DNA from: Phoronis australis
Lineage: Eukaryota > Phoronida > Phoronidae
Length of the DNA: 64,000 nt
Reading direction: 5' to 3'
Assembly: GCA_002633005.1 (NCBI GenBank)
Contig: NMRA01000253.1
Location: 383,251-447,250 of the forward strand
This document shows, piece by piece, positions 53,960-64,000 of this stretch. Made by a program: the position numbers and the translations under genes. Position 1 is the stretch's first letter. Every line of letters starts with the position of its first letter. Under the pieces are notes generated by a model, which was given only the letters and a program-made list of their open reading frames with translations, was not told the origin of the DNA and made no database searches.

Positions 53960-55600
53960 ACAGTGGTGTTAGTCACCAAAAAACTGGTTCCGATTTCCTA
54001 GCTCACCAAATCAGTGGCAGACCAAAATGGCCTCTGTAAATGAGCCGGTTCTGAGATCAATATACCAGCAAAGGAAGTGTATTTCATCCTCTACGTATGA
54101 GGCAGTACAATAACCACACAAACGCTCCTCAGTCAGTGAAAGAATACCGAAACGGCCAGTTTCCACTTCCAGCGGCAAGACGCCATATCTAAATTGAGAA
54201 AGGAGAACTTCTTTTCTCTAGAAATGCTCATTTTTAAACAAACTTCTGTTTGATAATTAATTTTAAATAATTTATAAATTCTTAGCTTTGGTCTTCTCAA
54301 AATTTCAGCCGTCACACCCCAAAAGATTCGTAAGTTTCATTTTGGCACTTTCCAGATCACAAGCTGACCTTGATAAAATGCTTCAATCTGATCAACCCCA
54401 GTAAAAAATTGAACTTTTTTGACCAATTGTCCTTTCTAAACGTGCGGTTCCAGTAAAATAGTTGTTTTGTGAGACGATTATCAGATATGCGAATAAGACT
54501 ATGCCAGAGCTGTAATATACACAATTACCAGAGAACTGTACTAGGTATCCACCCCATATCTCCATTCATCGCAACGATTGGAGTAAGTTTGTGAATCCCA
54601 AGAAAGTATAAAACAGCCTGATTTTGGATTGAAACACACTAAGGAAATAGTCCTGCCCCCCCCCCCAAAAAAAACACTAGAGCAATAATCAAGTATCGGG
54701 GTAACACACGCATCATGCAATGTGGTGTACATGTATGTCTTGAACCAAACATTACGCATGCGCTTGAATTTAGAGACCATAGCATCAACTAAACGGCCAC
54801 CAGATGTTGCTAGTGCGGCTGCAGCTTGTTTAAATTGCAAAATGTTCATCAAAAAGGATACCTAAATATTTATACTGATTCAGAGTAGTGAGCGGGTTAG
54901 ACGCATAATTGAAGACAAAGAGGCTTACGAAAGTACATAACTCAAATTCAGCTCCATCCTCCATTGTTTATACCAATTGTGCAAAAGATTCAACATAGCC
55001 TGCCTATCCTATTCCTGTGACGAGTGTAAGGCAATGTGGTCAGCATACAACGAGGAGCTTAGTACAATATTTCCCATAAAGATACCGATCCATTTCGTCA
55101 ACAGTCATTCATAAAAACTGAGACTAAAAAGAGTCGGAGACAGCGTATCACCATGGCGTACACCAACACTTTTAGGGAACCAATCAGTGGAAAATTTCTA
55201 GAAATCGGAACACGAGCCACAGATAGGAATAAATAGGTTTTATGGCATTTTACATATAACCATCAATACTACTGAAGAGAAGTTTATCAAATAATCAATC
55301 CCTATCTACACGGTCAAATGATTTTTATATCAACAAATGTTCCAAATGTTTTCATTTTGCCTATTTTAGATTGTAGACGCCAATAAAAAAGCATAGTTGA
55401 TACATGATCTATCTTTTCGAAAGCCGTTTTGCTCCTCAGCAAGCAGACTATACTTCCCAACACAAGACGATGACCTGGCATTCAGAATACCCCTACACAT
55501 TTTATAAACATAGGAAAGCAAGCTGATTCCCCTATAATTTAACGGAACACGAGAATAAGAAGGTTATTGGCTTTCAACCACAATGAGGGAACACGCCGAA
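53960..55600 (-). mobile_element. Heavily degraded LINE remnant
   Basis: On the minus strand, scattered frames still read as LINE pol. N-Y-R-G-I-S-L-L-like text is near 55540, K-S-F-D-R-V-D-R-D near 55310, and G-V-R-H-G-D-like text near 55160. L-Y-A-D-H-I-A-L is near 55040, followed by A-A-A-L-A-T-S-G-G-R and I-L-D-Y-C-S near 54700-54830. N-G-D-M-G-W is near 54510, and the C-terminal L-P-L-E-V-E-T-G-R and zinc-like C-G-Y-C-T-A at about 54000-54190. The catalytic YADD has become YADH, and there are many stops and frameshifts, so it is a fossil. It differs from the LINE at 57660. Confidence 0.75.
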
Positions 55601-55711
55601 AAAAGTTAAATTGAAATAGTTTACATTTGTAACTGAATGGTTGACTGATCAACGTCAATTCATTCAACAAGGCATCCACCATATTTGATAGAAAGAATTG
55701 AAACTTCAGTC

Positions 55712-55749
55712 CTAACACTGTTAACTCTTAAAAGAGTTAACAGTGTTAG
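55712..55749. repeat. Perfect 38-bp palindrome
   Basis: Two 18-base arms (CTAACACTGTTAACTCTT and its exact complement) with a 2-base centre. Lies just upstream of the recognisable LINE remnant. No target duplication was recognised. Confidence 0.9.
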
Positions 55750-55759
55750 AAATTGAAGC

Positions 55760-56949
55760 AATACGTGAATGAGACTTAAGAAACATACGTGTGCTGACTT
55801 ATAACAATACTAAGGTTTTCCAGTGAGATCTTTAGATTAAATAAAGATTTAATAAAACTAGTGAAAACAAGAATGTGAAAAACTTGCATAACCAGCACCT
55901 AGGTGTACGTGCATCAATTGTACCAATACACAGCATTAATAACATTTGAACTAAAAGCTTGTTTACGTATCTAGAAAAGTAGTGTACACCTTTTCACATT
56001 GAATGTGGAATTTTGACACACTGACAGCCTTATCCCAAATGCTATAAAAGTCCACTACATTCATTGGCAAGATACAAAATGACCAACCTTAAGTCATGAC
56101 ATAAAAACAAAGTAAACGTAAGCAAATTCATACTGGATTATGTCTCACTATTCAACTCTTTATGTTACGCCGAAACTTCATTTGGAAACTGGATTCAGCT
56201 CTTTTAAGTTATTAAAATAACCTAAAAATACTTAAAATATAATGTGTTTAAAGCCGTAAAATTTTATATTTTAAGAATGAGCAGAAAGAGGGGAATACCA
56301 TAGGAATAAAAATATGTTGTCCATGGAGAGTTGACATACCACGCAACACCTGCATATATTACTTCTTGCCCTATTAGACGGTTAGGCATCTCTGGGCAAG
56401 CAGACTATTCCATTGCTACGCTTCCGTAGAGGTCAGTGAGACTTTGTGAAGCCATTTCTAAGAAGGCTTTGTCCAGGTATGCACTCACTTCATTAAATTT
56501 TTCACTCGCCCATGAGGGTGGGTGAGTTAAAAAACCAGTATTGGAAGTCGCCTTCTTTATATAAAAAAGAGGAAAAAAAACAAACAATGGGTCATTTTTA
56601 CTTACTTCATTTATCAACAAAAACAATTGACAACTGTATGTTAAGTTTCTACTTGACGGAAGTTTACTTCTCACTTCCACCGACGATAACGCATGATGCA
56701 ATTCTCCTAAAATAGACTTCAATCTTAGTCACAGTGGTGTTTTCGCGTTCGTCGCCGACTGAGGCGTACTTAGTTTTCCTCAGTCCAAACTTGATATTCA
56801 TTGTTTCCGCTAATTGTCTGAATATCCTTAAGTATACTTAATTATTCTGATATTGCGTGTTTGTTGTTCTGTACATGTAAATGTTTACACGAGTTTCACT
56901 TTGAATCAAAAAACATTAACGCACTCGAATAGATGGCTTTTTCTTGCAG
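55760..56949. other. No supported gene
   Basis: Follows the LINE remnant and its palindrome. No further LINE text could be read. A 105-codon minus-strand stretch (56722-56405) has no recognised motif. Confidence 0.45.
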
Positions 56950-57117
56950 ACGTTCCTGAATAAGTCTCACTACCGACTTCACGGTATTGGTGGAGTCACT
57001 GGGTTCCGACAGGCAGTGCGGAGTTTTATGGAGTTTTCGCCAACAGCTTTCATTATGATGACCACGTGGATATTGATGGCTTCTAACACCATCAATTATT
57101 GGTGGTATTATTTACAA
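56950..57117 (+). other. Exon-like block, unassigned
   Basis: A strong acceptor (CTTTTTCTTGCAG) is followed by 56 open codons in one frame only, then CAA and GTAACA. The peptide is rich in hydrophobic and Trp residues (M-M-T-T-W-I-L-M; Y-W-W-Y-Y) and could be membrane-associated. The minus strand is also open here. No family recognised and no partner exon found, so this may be chance. Confidence 0.2.
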
Positions 57118-57573
57118 GTAACACCAAAAATAAGATGTTTCAACTACTTTTTGGGCGTCAAACTCATAAAAGATTTGCCCAAGTTTTGAAAATTAAAAGA
57201 ACAATAAATGATTCTACAAATTGCTATTGCCTAGACACTAAGTAGTGTAACATTCCATTTAAGGACTGTTCATTTTGCAGCACCCTGTGCAAGGGATTGT
57301 TTGCAATTCAATTTATCTTTAACTTGTAAACTTCTAGTCTAAAATTATCATGGGCGAAGAGACACGGATGTAATAACTCAGGGCGTTAACCAGTATTATT
57401 AAGACGTGTTTGTAAACGAAGTTTTCGTTGGTTTCAGTAATCATTTGGCCCATCATGTCATTTATTTAAAACTATTGAACGCCATCTTTCATCCATGAAA
57501 GCGAACTGCTGGTTTAAATTTCTCATCGCATGTTACTTATGCAGCTTGGAAATGTCATTTGGGTATCAACAAA

Positions 57574-57665
57574 TGTGTGTGCGTGTGTGTGTATGTGTGT
57601 GTGTGTGTGTGCGTGCGTGTGTTTGCATGCGTGTGTTTATATATAAATATATGTATGTATATATA
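57574..57665. repeat. (GT)n and (TATG)n simple repeats
   Basis: GT repeat with GC interruptions, followed by ATGTATGTATAT. It borders the 5' truncation point of the LINE at 57660. Confidence 0.9.
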
Positions 57666-57858
57666 TTTATTTATTGATACTGATGTAAATATATAATGGT
57701 GAGATTGTTAATCATTTTAATAATTATTTTAGTAATATTGCCTCACACTCCCTACTTACTCATTCTTCAAGTATATCACATATTTCTTTTTAGATCGTGA
57801 CTCCGCTGCTACATGCAGATTTGATTTTGAACCAATTTCTCCAATTGATATTAGAAAA

Positions 57859-58131
57859 GTGATTAATTCTTTTCCAGCTAAACCTACTTGTAGTCATGAT
57901 GGTATATCTATGAAAATAATAAAATATCTAAATAATCTATTGATTGAACCATTATGTGCTGTGTTTAACAAGTCCATTTTCAACCAAATTTTCCCAGACA
58001 ACATGAAAATTGCCAAGGTTATTCCTGTATTTATAAAAGGGGAACCGTTGTTTTTAGATAATTACAGGCCTATCTCTGTTCTTCCTTGCTTTTCTAAGAT
58101 TTTTGAAAAACTTATTTATAATCAACTTTAA
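57859..58131 (+). pseudogene. LINE reverse transcriptase fragment, palm N-terminal part
   Basis: Open segment starting near F-P-A-K-P-T-C and ending K-L-I-Y-N-Q-L at an in-frame TAA; the expected protein continues directly after the stop (E-Y-F-Q-S-N-G), so this is a nonsense mutation. Confidence 0.8.
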
Positions 58132-58744
58132 GAATATTTTCAATCTAATGGCTTGCTACATCCTACCCAATGTGGTTTTCGTGGGGGGGCACTCAACAGA
58201 ACTGGCTTTAGTTGAAATTATGGATAGAATTGTCAAAGCTATGGAAAATAATAAATTACCCCTGGCCATTCTAATTGATCTTTCCAAAGCTATTGATTCT
58301 TTAAGTCATTTATGGTTGTCTTTAAGTTTCTTGAGAAACTATTTCTCTAATCGGGCTCAGTATGTTCAAATTAACAACACAAAATCTAACACAGTTCCAA
58401 TTCTACGAGGTGTCCCACAGGGATCTATATTGGGTCCGTTATTATTCATCATTTATATGAATGATTTTGTGAAGTGCACAAGTTTCTTTGACTTCATACT
58501 TTATGTTGATGATACTACTATTATTAATGGTATTCCTAGCACGTTGTCTGTTAATGAGTCACGCATGTTTCGTGCGGAGCTGGAGAAAATTCAGTCTTGG
58601 TTAAATGTAAATGGACTGGTTTTAAATGCAACTAAAACAAAATGCATGTTTTTTCATAAACCCCCAAAATGTATTGATGATTTTTATTTAAAGTTTAATA
58701 ATTTGGAAAATGAAAGTGATAGCTCTTTCAATTTACTTCAATGA
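58103..58744 (+). pseudogene. LINE reverse transcriptase fragment, catalytic part
   Basis: 213-codon open segment whose real homology starts at H-S-T-E-L after the seven-G run. It contains L-I-D-L-S-K, G-V-P-Q-G-S and Y-V-D-D. A deletion follows I-D-S-L-S-H. It ends at a premature TGA. Confidence 0.8.
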
Positions 58745-58843
58745 AAACTTGTTATGGAGTCCACACATAAATAATTTGTTGAGAAAGATAAGCAGATTCT
58801 GTGGTGTTCTTAATAACATTAAACATTTCTTGCCCTTTGAAAT

Positions 58844-59089
58844 TTGAAAACTGTATATAATGGCCTTGTCCTTCCTCATTTTAATTATGACATTCTGCTA
58901 TGGGGATGTGAACATTATAGAATATATAAATTACAGAAAAAGGTTATTCGCAATATTACCTCTAGTCATTTTAATGCCCATACAGATCCTTTATTTAAGA
59001 CTACACAGATACTCAAAATAAAAGACTTGTATGTTGTTGCTATTATTAAATTTTTCTACAAATATGTTCATAATTACCTTCATTTTTAA
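58844..59089 (+). pseudogene. LINE C-terminal fragment
   Basis: Open segment with T-V-Y-N-G-L-V-L-P-H and L-Q-K-K-V-I-R-N-I-T, typical of the region downstream of the reverse transcriptase in this LINE group. Homologous text continues in other frames to about 59360. Confidence 0.75.
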
Positions 59090-59463
59090 CACGTTCAATT
59101 TAATAACTCGTGGGTCTGTTCATGAATAATACACTAGGCAACGACATCTTTTACATACTCCCCATTGTACTAAATCATTTGCTGAAGATTCAGTTCGAAA
59201 TGCCCTACCTCATATCATTAATAACCTTCCTGAAAATGTCTCCCAAAAACTTTTTACCCATTCGTTATCCTCTGTTATAAATTATTTTAAGAATATTTGT
59301 TTTAAAAATTGTGAACTTGAGTGCACTATTCCCAACTGCTTTGTGTGTAACTATTTTCGATAATCTCTCCCAGTCTTTACACAAGTAGTTTTAAAGTACA
59401 GTATCACCTAATTTTTCTAGTTTTGATTATCTGTAACGCTGTATTTTTTTCTTTCTTATTCTC

Positions 59464-59511
59464 TGGTGGCTCCGTGGTTAGCGGACCTCTCGGGTCCTTC
59501 ACGGAGTCTCC
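59464..59511 (+). other. Conserved-looking hairpin at the LINE 3' end
   Basis: GGTGGCTCCGTG ... CACGGAGTCTCC arms enclose a smaller GGACC/GGTCC stem, just before the AATAAAG and TAC-repeat tail. A 3' stem-loop recognised by the element's own enzyme is known in some LINE groups; its role here is inferred. Confidence 0.55.
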
Positions 59512-59576
59512 ATAAGCGTAAATCTGTATCAACTGTATTTTTTACTTAAAGTGAATAAAGTGTATTACTACTACTA

Positions 59577-59640
59577 CTGTATACACACGTATACATACAT
59601 ACATACATACGAATATACATACATGTTTATGTTTACATTA
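59577..59640. repeat. (CATA)n-type simple repeat
   Basis: ATACATACATACATAC-type sequence following the TAC tail of the LINE. Confidence 0.8.
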
Positions 59641-59764
59641 TACATTGTACGTGGGTACAAAGACCACGGCAGATGTGAAATACGGCAAAGAATGACAAAT
59701 GGAGGATTCAGTAACTTTAATAATGTTCTGTTGAATGTCGAACGACAAGTGTCATGCTTATGCA

Positions 59765-59765
<1 letters not shown>

Positions 59766-59810
<45 letters not shown>
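59766..59810. repeat. (CA)n microsatellite
   Basis: About 20 CA units ending in CACCCACCC. Confidence 0.95.
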
Positions 59811-59811
<1 letters not shown>

Positions 59812-60267
59812 ACCCATTTACCACTATAATTTGGCAGTAATCTTTCTCGCATGCGTATTTCATTGAAGACACAACGTTTAACGAGTCTAATTTCGATTCT
59901 TTCAAATTCCGTGAAAAGACATTTTGTATTTACATCACAACAGTGCAATAAAAATCCAATACACTTCAGTAGGTAACAAAGCGATATTTCGGGACATACA
60001 TCTTATCTCCAGGCTTGCATTTACAACTAGGTCACTGTGAAATGCACATCAGAAATGACAAATGCAATGTAACACATGAAATTCGAATGCGAAACTGTTT
60101 TATCGGTCCCCGGGTATCCTGTCCGATCCCCGGGATTCCTGTTTTAAAGGTCGAGGTTCGTGTTGTACTGACTGGTTGGCTGTTTTGAAGGTTCGGGTGT
60201 TTTTTTTTCGACTCCGGGATATCTGTTTTACACCAGTTCGATGTAACACTCTCTCTCTCTATACATA
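59811..60267. other. Spacer between microsatellites; no gene
   Basis: Contains a short direct repeat of CCCCGGG(T/A)TxTCCTGT at about 60108-60141 and nothing coding. Confidence 0.5.
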
Positions 60268-60289
60268 TGTGTGTGTGTTTGTGTGTGTT

Positions 60290-60376
<87 letters not shown>

Positions 60377-60377
60377 N
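60268..60377. repeat. (GT)n microsatellite ending in an N
   Basis: Over 100 bases of GT with TTGT and TATG interruptions at the start, ending at an ambiguous base (60377). Preceded by a short CT repeat at 60250-60260. Confidence 0.95.
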
Positions 60378-60959
60378 AAATGCACATCTTTTTTGGGTAA
60401 ACCTCTGCGATTCCTAAAAATAAGTCTTTGAACTTGGACAAAAATCACGATTTTGTACACCTCACTTCACTGCCCTCAATAGAACGACGGTAAATCAACA
60501 AAGAAGACCAAGGAAGTCGTTTAAATTTTTTATTTGGGCAAAATACAGTTATTTATAATAGCCAATTGCTTTTTAAGGTTAATTATCCAATGTAACAGCA
60601 GATGAAGCGGAATACATTTACCTGTTTTTGAGGTACACTCTAGTGTCAAGTTTCTCATAATAAACGGGAAAAAACACAGTTTTTTGTGACTTTTTGAAAA
60701 CCGAACCTTCAGCAAAAAAAATGCAGTATAACAACCTATGTGATGGTGAAATGCAACATGCAAATTATGAGCTCCATCGGTGATACTGCATCCGCCAACA
60801 TTTCAAGCATTTGCAGATTCTACCAAAAAGCCCGTCTTAATTTGTTTGTAGCAACAACTTTGGATTACGGGTTATCTATTAGTGTTACAAAAATTCTGGT
60901 AATGATGAAAATATTCGAAACTGAGGTATGCGTTTTTCATCAAGGGGTCAACTGATTTA

Positions 60960-61380
60960 CAGCTACCCATGCTCTTAGTGGTGAAATGGGGTGGGACTCG
61001 AATGGAAACAGATTTAAATTGATTATGTCGCGTCTTTGGAACAAATTAGTGACAACAAGTGCTGGAAGGTTACTAAAAATGCATTTCTATGAGAGTACTC
61101 TGTTGGTAGAAATAGTTGGATAGACGGTATCAAAAATATGTTTAAAACAAACTATTTGAATACTCAAAACATGTTTGGGCTACGTCTGTTGTAACAAAAC
61201 CCAAGTTAAGAACCTACATTTTATTTAAGCACAAGTTTTTGGCTGAACCGTATGTGAAGCTTAATCTATCTGGCTCCGAACGATATCTTTTGACTCATTT
61301 TAGAGCAGAAAATCTCCCAATGCTCTTGGAAACAGACAAGAAGCGCGCTTCAAAACGAGGCTTACTACGATAGTTCCGTT
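60960..61380 (+). mobile_element. LINE C-terminal fragment
   Basis: Plus-strand text with G-E-M-G-W, M-S-R-L-W-N-K-L-V-T-T and I-K-N-M-F, then in another frame K-L-R-T-Y-I-L-F-K and A-E-P-Y-V-K-L-N-L. This is the same C-terminal region seen in the 53960-55600 remnant, so both probably come from one family. Only this piece survives. Confidence 0.6.
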
Positions 61381-63092
61381 AAATAGCTACTTTTTACAAT
61401 CTCTATAAACACTGAGATTCGGAAGCGTTGGGCCGTTGCCACACGCCGCGACGCAGGAAAATATTTCCGGGTAAAGTTGGTAAATGCTTTCGGAAGTTTG
61501 ATCACATTTCTGTCACATCTTGGTTGCTGAGCATCATAGCAATGACCGCTGAATCTTCGGCCACCCAGACTGTACGTGTTTATATGAATGCTGGTTGAAT
61601 TATCATGTATTACTTTCCAAAAAGGATAGGACCCTCAATCCTTCGATTTTGGGGCCCAATATCGGTCCTATTCTCCTCTCAAAGCTATTAGAAAATCACG
61701 CAAAATTCCCTTTACTAGGCCTAAAAATTACTCCCAAGTGTTTGAAAATTGGGTCATGGTGTGAGCTGTCCTCGGTTAATGCTCTTTTGATTTTGATTTG
61801 GCAACAACCTATAACGGTTGGATTCACGTGATTTGCTTTATATTTCTGTCAGGTATCTACCTACAAGTGCGCATCTTGAAAATCCCGGGTCGGATTTTGC
61901 GATTGACTACAAACTTGCAAAAATTTCTGGTTGCAGTTCCAAATTTCAGGTCCCTGCAAAATGCGACCTGCTGCTTATTATGACGAGCGCTGAAAGATGG
62001 CCTAACAAGAGTTGGTCAGGCATACAAGGATGGTAAGAACAGCACTGCAAGCTAGAACAGTTTAAGATGTTAAACTCTGGAATCTCGGCTGCCCCGATCA
62101 ACGTGGAGCTGGGCCTTTTATAGCATCCAAGGTCACGAGTGCATTGACTGACGGAGGGTCGTCATACTCTGAACTAGAGCCAGAGTTACATTATACAGCG
62201 TCCCATATGTATGGCAATCCAAGCAACACAATTAGACTCCGGAATCATTGCACAAGTCATGAATTAGTCAAAGTACTGTTAGCCTAACATGACAAGTGAG
62301 GCAGATACCTCTGCAGGTAGTTAATCAGATATCCAGAAAGTTGCGGGGCATGCGCCCCTCATAACGTGTTACAATTCCTGTTATGTTCATAACAGAGTTG
62401 TTCAACGCCAGACACAAAGACTTTTCTTTCCTTTCGAAAATCCCACAAAAATCCTGCGGTCTGACACATGCACTTTCTAGTTCATGACCTCTCGTAACCA
62501 GTGGCGGCAAATCGCTCGCCATTCGTGTGACGTCAGCAACTGTAGAATGGGGGTCATACAATAGGTTCTTGTTCAAGCTTTCGAACTCCCTCCGGTGGCA
62601 AAGTGAAAGAAATAACCAATCAGATGCAACACGTGACAAAGAGAAGAATGAGCCAATCAGGTGAAGCCTGTGAGACCATACCGTTTCACAAGTGCTTTTG
62701 ACCCCAGATTATAGCTCGATCTTTCGCGTTGACGTTCAATATCAGCCCTACTTTTGGCCATTTTCTATTTTCGCCTACTCTTCAGTCAACGGTTCCTCTT
62801 TCACGAGATTGCGTACATGTCCCACCAAATTATAGGTAATGGTGTCATTTCATTTTTTTCTATGTTAGTACCAAACCTAACTTGAATTTCACTGAAGTAC
62901 AAACTTTGCTGCTGCGAAGCTACCACCATCTTCCGAGAGATGTCGCAATGCATTTAGGAAGTGGGTCGTGAGCGTACCGTTTCTTTGTTGAAAAAGGTGG
63001 AAAATTACGCAAGAAAATGACGTTAATTTCAGCGTTTTTTACTTGTAACGGGCAAGATGAGTACCAATTTACTTCAGATCTTGCATCCCGTG
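61381..63092. other. No supported gene
   Basis: The longest open stretch is 104 codons on the minus strand (62639-62325), without motif. No transposon text, tRNA-like box or inverted repeat was identified. Confidence 0.5.
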
Positions 63093-63256
63093 CAAGGGCG
63101 GATCCAGGATTTAGAGTTAGGGGGCCAGGACAGAGTATTAGCCAGGATTTTGCGCGTCAGTCATTTGCACCCCCCAAAACTGCCACATGGAATCTAAGAG
63201 AATTTTAGGGAGGTTTGGCCCCTTGCCTCCCCCCTCTGTAAAGCTGCCACTGCCGT
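63093..63256. repeat. MITE-like family C copy
   Basis: Starts with AAGGGCGGATCCAGG and ends AAGCTGCCACTGCC. Internal text (ACTGCCACATGGAATCTAAG, AGAATTTTAGGGAGG) matches the copy at 50820-50983. No coding frame of substance. Confidence 0.55.
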
Positions 63257-63788
63257 GGTACGTGATGTGAATTTCTAGACGTTTGTAGTAATGCTTTTGT
63301 AGTTACGTATTCGCCGCAAAATTATGGGTCATTGAGTGCACATAATTGTTAAGATACCTATCCATATACAAAACTGAAGTTGTTTTGAACTTTGATGCCT
63401 GATTTTTATATAGACGGCATCTTAAGCACTAAGCGGGCAAAAGGCAAACATTTTTACTTTTTAGAAAAACCCAGTACTACCAAATCACACTGAACAAGAA
63501 CCATCTGTAAGTGGTTCCTCAGCTGCCAATACGGGGGTGCGTTCGTACCTTTCACATCCCTTGGCTACAGGCAAGCAATTCTGTCCACATTTTCCAAATT
63601 GCGAGACAGAAAGCGCCGCTGCCCAATTTATGTGTAACCGCGTAATGATGCACCAGGCGTACTTGTCAATTTTGCGGTAATGGTACACATGTACGCTATC
63701 GCCCACAGTAAAAATGTGGCGAACTGTGTGTATGAGTGCCTACACCAGTGCTCGGCGACTTTGTCTCAAGAAAAAAGTATATCTAGGA

Positions 63789-64000
63789 GTGTATGTATTT
63801 CGAGGCACTAGGCGTGGGGTCTAGGTGTAATCCTTGAACTCGACATCGAATTCCAATTTAGTTTTCCTGGGATTTTTGTACAAACTCAAGATAAGTGTTA
63901 ATTATTCAGTACTAAAGTAAATTATATTTTAATAAGAGAGCTCATGTTCCAGTTTGCAATGGGTAATCCTTAGATCTGAGCCACGAAGTCGAGAAAAATC
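63789..64000. repeat. Long-TIR repeat family B, copy 4 (cut by window end)
   Basis: Starts like copy 1 (TATTTCGAGGCACTAGGCG, GTGTAATCCTTGAACTCGA) and continues with GTACAAACTCAAGATAAGTG as in copy 2. Continues beyond 64000. Confidence 0.6.

Larger units (their letters stand above)
57660..59582 (+). mobile_element. 5'-truncated, inactivated non-LTR retrotransposon (LINE)
   Basis: Reverse-transcriptase text is readable in pieces: N-G-E-I-V-N-H-F-N-N-Y-F from about 57690, then D-N-Y-R-P-I-S-V-L-P, then G-V-P-Q-G-S-I-L-G-P-L-L and the catalytic Y-V-D-D. The C-terminal region (R-I-Y-K-L-Q-K-K) ends near 59360. Defects: an in-frame TAA at 58129-58131, a frameshift at the seven-G run 58183-58189, loss of about 20 residues after I-D-S-L, and stops near 58742 and 58842. 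The 3' end has a hairpin (59465-59510) and a TAC trinucleotide tail (about 59567-59580). The style is of the CR1/L2/Jockey group; the clade is not resolved. The 5' end abuts a GT/TATG microsatellite. Confidence 0.85.

Noticed and set aside
59550-59948. Open frames across the CA microsatellite
   Set aside because: They exist only because the dinucleotide repeat lacks stops.
29944-60377. CRISPR-like or satellite array
   Set aside because: The repeats seen are simple microsatellites and dispersed transposon copies, without regular unique spacers; the genome is animal.
62325-62639. 104-codon minus-strand open frame
   Set aside because: No domain, no splice signals at useful positions, composition like surrounding DNA.

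Overview
This is a eukaryotic window from an AT-rich animal genome: long introns with GT/AG borders, microsatellites, LINEs, tRNA-derived SINEs, MITEs, an LTR retrotransposon, and N gaps typical of a draft assembly. The only host gene I can support is a secreted multidomain protease on the minus strand, spread over about 37 kb (49886 down to 12809). I assembled 25 exons by hand. Every junction has an AG acceptor, a GT donor and a compatible phase, and the coding length is 2916 bases (971 residues plus stop). The order is signal peptide, astacin propeptide with its FxGD switch, astacin (M12A) metalloprotease, eleven ShKT domains separated by Thr/Pro-rich linkers, and a C-terminal MAM domain. 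Astacin-ShKT proteins, some with MAM, are known from cnidarians (Hydra HMP2, Podocoryna PMP1, Nematostella NEP-6). A cnidarian, probably an anthozoan, is therefore my best guess; a mollusc or another marine invertebrate is not excluded.

Layout. 1-4445: no gene; a foldback repeat, a diverged dispersed repeat and a SINE. 4446-9104: a complete minus-strand Ty3/Gypsy retrotransposon with identical 161-bp LTRs, a 5-bp target duplication, primer-binding site, polypurine tract and one open 1342-codon gag-pol frame; it looks young and possibly active. 9105-12808: no supported gene; one copy of a long-TIR repeat family lies just beyond the protease stop codon. 12809-49886: the protease gene, with introns full of small DNA transposons, a SINE, diverged duplicated repeats and simple repeats. 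49887-57570: no supported gene apart from a dead LINE (about 53960-55600) containing a perfect palindrome, and one unassigned exon-like block. 57660-59580: a 5'-truncated, frameshifted LINE on the plus strand. 59580-64000: CA/GT microsatellites, a further LINE fragment, a MITE-like repeat and a long-TIR copy cut by the window end.

No tRNA or rRNA gene, CRISPR array or bacterial-type operon was seen. The notable biology is the protease: a single enzyme domain followed by an array of ShKT modules carried on symmetric phase 1-1 exons, with signs of recent internal duplication. The other notable object is the intact retrotransposon. Several unnamed short repeat families are documented separately.
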